A stretch of 64,000 bases of DNA, from contig ML679966.1 in the NCBI GenBank assembly GCA_007922225.1, forward strand, positions 31,789,896 through 31,853,895, read 5' to 3'. The position numbers and the translations under genes are program-made. This document shows, piece after piece, positions 59,725 to 64,000 of the stretch (positions within the stretch are counted from its first letter, which is position 1; every line of letters starts with the position of its first letter). Below the pieces are notes generated by a model. It saw nothing but the letters and a program-made list of their open reading frames with translations. It ran no database searches and was not told the origin of the DNA. This DNA is from Emydura subglobosa (lineage: Eukaryota; Chordata; Testudines; Chelidae).

Positions 59725-61275
59725 AGTGTTGAAAGAATAGGTTCAGGCCTATTTAGAAAGGCTGGACATGCACAAGTCCATGGGGCTGGATGCAGTGCAT
59801 CCGAGGGTGCTGAGGGAGTTGGCTGGTGTGATTGCAGAGCCATTGGCCATGATCTTTGAAAACTTGTGGCGATTGGGGGAGGTCCCGGATGTTTGGGAAA
59901 AGGCAAATATAGTGCCCATCTTCCAAAAGGGAAAGAAGGAGGATCCAGGAAACTACAGACCATTCATCCTCACGTCAGTCCCTGGAAAAATAATGGAGCA
60001 GGACCTCAAGGAATCTATTTTGAGGTACTTGGAAGAGAGGAAGGTGATCAGGAACAGTCAGCATGGATTCACCAATGGCAAGGCATGACCAACCTGCGTG
60101 CCTTCTATGATGAGATGACTTGCTCTGTGGATGTGAGCTAAGTGGTGGATGTGATATACCTTGATTTTAGCAAAGCTTTTGATAGTCCCCGACAGTATTC
60201 TTATCAGCAAGTTTAAGAAGCATGGGTTGGATGAATGGACTACAAGATGGATAGAAAGCTGGATAGATCATTGGGCTCAATGGGTGGTTATCAACGGCTC
60301 AACGTTAGTTGGCAGCTGGTAACAAGCAGAGTGCCTCAGTGGTTGGTGCTGGGGCTGGTTCTGTTCAACATCTTCATTAATGATCTGGAGGATGGGGTGG
60401 ATTGCACCCTCAGCAAGTTTGCAGATGACACTAAGCTAGGGGAGTGATTGATACCCTGGTGTGTAGGATAGGATACAGAGTGACCTAGACAAATTGGAGG
60501 ATTGGGCCAAAAGAAATCTGATGAAGTTCAACAAGGACAAGTGCAGAGTCCTCAATCTTATATTCTGATATAGATTGAGGACCGACTGGCTAGGCAGCAA
60601 TTCTGCAGAAAGGGACCTGGGGATTACAATGGACAAGAAGCTGGATATAAGTCAGTGTACCCTTATTGCCAAGAAGGCTAATAGCATATTGGGCTACATT
60701 AGTAGGAGCATTGCCAGCAGATCAAGAGAAGTATTATTCCCCTCTATTCAGCACAGCTGAGGCCACATTTGGAATATTGTGTCTGGTTTTGGCCCCCCCA
60801 CTATAAAAAGGATGTGAACAAATTGGAGAGTCCAGCGGAGGGCAACAAAAATAATGAGGGGGCTGGAGCACATGACTTATGAGGAGAGGCTGAGGGAACT
60901 AGGCTTGTTTAGTTTGCACAGAAGAGAAGAATGAGGGAGGATTTGATAGCAGCCTTTAACTACCTGAAAGGGGTTTCAGGGTGGCTGGAACTAGGCTGTT
61001 CTCATTGGTAGTAGATGACAGAACTAGGAGCAAAGGTCTCAAGTTGCAAGTGGGGGAGGTCTAGGTTGGATATTAGGAAAGTTTTTCATTAGGAGGGTGG
61101 TGAAGCACTGGAATGGGTTACCTAGGGAGTTGGTGGAATCTCCATCCTTAGAGGTTTTTAAGGTGTGGCTTGACAAAGCCCCAGTGGGATGATTTAGTTG
61201 GGGTTGGTCCTGCTTTGAGAAGCAGGTGGACTAGACCTCCTGAGGTCCCTTCCAACCCTAATCTTCTATGATAAA
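59725..61275 (+). mobile_element. Younger CR1 LINE copy with reverse transcriptase
   Basis: The polymerase domain can be followed in order: DAVHPRVLRELAGVIAEPLA (59785), FQKGKKEDPGNYRPF (59920), NSQHGFTNGKA, then [15 protein letters not shown] and the catalytic FADDTK (60418-60435), and the C-terminus with [18 protein letters not shown]. The 3' UTR ends GGTCCCTTCCAACCCTAAT near 61260. Stops and shifts near 60086, 60140 and 60447 disable it. ORF1 and endonuclease are missing through 5' truncation. Confidence 0.85.
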
Positions 61276-64000
61276 CTCTATGCATCTAAAGCTTGATCAT
61301 CTTTGACTGTAAGATCATTGGGCTTGAGACTGTTTTCCTATTAATTTGTACAGCACCTAACACAACAGGGCTTCTGTCTTGATTGGTTACCCCGGGCACT
61401 CCTGAACTGCAAGTAACCATAATAGTAACGATTCATCAAAATAAGTCCATATTTGTAGTTCCAAATATATTCAAAAGCTTCGAGAAACAGACATTTCTTC
61501 ATGTTGGCTAGGAATTTCAAAAGTAACCTTCAAAAGGGGAAATAACTTGCAGAACAAAAGAATATTTACTCTTTTGAGGAAATGCTTTTCACTGAAGTCA
61601 TTGACAGTTAATTGGAATCCTTTGTGCAGGCAATCAGATTGGACAGCATATATGCAGACTGCTGTATAGTTGAACTCTTAGAAAGTATAGTATAGAAGCT
61701 TCCTGACTTGTCCATATGGCTAAAATAATCACAGATGGATTCTGGTCTTCACTTTCAGGTACTGTTCATAACTTTTAAAGTATGTTATGAATAGTTAATA
61801 AGATACTACCGAGGTCTTAATCTGGCAGGCAAAGGTATAACAAGATTCAGTTGCTGGAAGGCAAACATAGAAAAATTCTAATGATAAAAGCTTATTTTTT
61901 ACTTTAACCATTGGAACATTCAAGAGATGCAGTAAATTCTCCATCACCTAAACTAGTTTTTAAAAACACAATATCTTTTAAAATGATATATTCTAGTTCA
62001 ATTGCAATGATGGAGTAATTGTGTAAAATTCTATGGCCTGTGCTATCAGAAAGCTGTATCAGATGGTCATAAGTCTTTTCTGGCCTTAAAAGCTATGGAA
62101 AGTTTGCCATGGACTTCAATGGGGTCAGGATTTCACCTTGCGACTCTATGAATTCCTCCTACCCCACACTTCTGAATTCCTAGTTCACTACTCTACCACA
62201 TGCTCTGTGGGCTTGATTCTCCACTGCTTTTCACTGTGTCAGCATTATCAAAACAGAGCAGTAGTGCTGACACCCTCTTTATACAGGTAGAAATATCTAC
62301 GGTATTTACAAGATGTAAATCAGTGGAACCAGACTTTTTTCCAAGGATTTGCATATGTTCCCTGGCATCTCCTCTTGTGTTTCACATTTAAGGAATTCAT
62401 TAGCCTCTTTTAGAAACATTTGCATTACCCACAAATTTTAAACGAAAGATTAATTACTCAGCTCTTTACTGTGATATTCTGGAAACACACTTCTAGCCTC
62501 TTGCTTTATTGTTCCTTTATCATTCAGTAGTATCCAAGTACCTTGAGTGCCTATAAATGTATGAAAAGTAAGAGAGAGCATTGTGTAAAAAAGCCATTTA
62601 ATTTATAAATGAACAATTATATTTATTTCTATATATTCTTTACCTATTTCCAAGCTATTTACAAATATGTTTGGAGTGATCTTTCAGAAAGGATATCAAT
62701 TTAAAGTCAATATTTTCCCTTAAATTTTCTGGATGGAGACAACCCTTGCTTCTTACAGAGGGATCACATATTTGCATGCTGTGAAACGTAACAAAAAGAA
62801 GTTAGATAAAATAAAATCTTTTGCTGGAAGGTTGCAGAGTAACACTACTTTATTCCTTAGAATTCAGAATGATGACACACAAGAACCCAGAACCAGAGAG
62901 AGAGAGAAGATGGGCTGCTCCTTAAAACAGAGTCATAACTCAACCCATCTTACTCTAGGTTGGCTATCTCCAGGCTGAGTTTGATAGCACACTTCTTCAC
63001 AGGGTCCCTTGCTAGCAAAATAAAGTAAAATCCCAGATAACTTAAAGTGATCACAAGTTTAACAGTTTTCAATACACCACAGCATACAATTAACAAAACT
63101 CAGAACATATTGTCACAACAATTACATTTTCCCAGATAATTTAATGGTTATGATTTCAATAACTGTAATAGCAGTATTACATGAGATTTGGAACTACTTT
63201 AATCCACGTAATTATTATCAGAGCTAATTTGGACTCAAATCATCCATATGTTTAATCTCACTTTTGACTCTGAAAAGTCACTGTTTCTGAGGGTCAAATC
63301 AGGGGGCTAATATATGACCTCCAATGTTTGATGTCATGATGTACAGCTGGCTGTCATACAAACTTTTTATTTATTCTTTAACGGCCTTCATTTATGATGT
63401 GATTTCACCTTCCACTTCCCCCACGCAAAAATAACCTAATCTAAACATACCCTTTATCTGGTTTATTATTCACTTAAGACCTGATCTGAAATCCATGGGA
63501 GTTAAAGGAAGAATTCCCAACAATTTCAGTGGATCAGGCCCACTGACAACAATCCTGCACTGTGTTCCACTGCACTGAATTCAACGCAGCTCTGTGTCTG
63601 CCTAAAGCTCAGTGCAGGATCTGATCCGGAGCTAAGATAGTCAGAAAAAACACCTTGCTGAATTGAATATCAATTAAATGAATTGTGTGAATAGCAACAT
63701 AATGAATGAGCATTGCCATAAATAATGAAACTATTTTTTTCTGAAGGTGCCTCTGATTGCTAAATTTTGAGATATTGTCAAATAGTTTATCCAATTAATA
63801 TTCAAAGCCCAGTTGTGCTAGGGATGTACAAGCACATAGTAAGAGCCATCCCCGCACCCAAAATCTTATGTCTACATAGACAATACAGACAAATATTGGG
63901 AGGGGACAAACAAGGCAGAAGTAGTGGGACTATAACTCTCGTTTCTCCAGGGAGCCATATTCAAATCCCTATCTATTGAACCACACTGGTTCTCCTGCAC
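61276..64000. other. No genes; minor repeat debris
   Basis: A CR1-type tail remnant at 62035-62095 (AGATGGTCATAAGTCTTTTC, then TGGCCTTAAAAGCTATG) and a small palindrome at 63479-63540 (CCTGATCTGAAATCCATGGG mirrored by TTTCAGTGGATCAGG). An AG-rich run near 62895-62908. Otherwise nothing recognised. Confidence 0.5.

Overview
The window looks like intergenic or deep intronic DNA from a reptile-grade amniote, most likely a turtle (a crocodilian is the main alternative). The basis is repeat content: several CR1 LINE copies of different ages, an R2-like LINE end, two further non-LTR LINE fragments, a Harbinger element with its two usual genes, many hAT and Harbinger MITEs, ancient MIR SINEs, solo LTRs and old palindromic MITEs. 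Composition is AT-rich, broken by short GC-rich insertions that are nearly all mobile elements. I found no exon of a host protein-coding gene. The long open frames are transposon pseudogenes or chance.

Layout. 1-1717: end of an endogenous retrovirus (decayed env-like remnant plus 3' LTR). 2.2-8 kb: a GC-rich insert, a hAT MITE carrying a minisatellite, Harbinger MITE debris and an LTR-like stretch. 8-15.6 kb: quiet, with one Harbinger MITE and old palindromic MITEs. 15.7-20 kb: a solo LTR, a CR1 tail split by a hAT MITE, and a second hAT MITE with a perfect 8-bp target duplication. 21-25 kb: LINE cluster (CR1 minus, R2-like plus, two further LINE fragments, a TATA-bearing GC-rich repeat). 25-35 kb: MIRs, a nested pair of MITEs and a strong 60-bp-arm hairpin at 32.5 kb. 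35-43 kb: a possible U6 pseudogene, tRNA-like inverted arms, otherwise quiet. 43.8-47.1 kb: the Harbinger element, a transposase pseudogene on + and a SANT/Myb-like partner pseudogene on -, converging on adjacent poly(A) signals, with a hAT MITE nested inside. 47.5-52.8 kb: another hAT MITE, then a CR1 copy on - broken by a solo LTR, a palindromic MITE and one unclassified insert. 57.5-61.3 kb: a second copy of the 15.7-kb LTR family, then two CR1 copies of different age head to tail.

Nothing here acts as a host pathway. The only genes that once worked together are the Harbinger transposase and its DNA-binding partner, both now broken. Many insertions show target-site duplications and nesting order, so the window records relative transposon ages. 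The least explained items are the 32.5-kb hairpin, the 24-bp triple repeat in the retroviral LTR that matches an Ets/IRF composite motif, and the mirror-image tRNA-like arms at 39.6 kb. Family names come from recognising motifs by eye; no database search was run.
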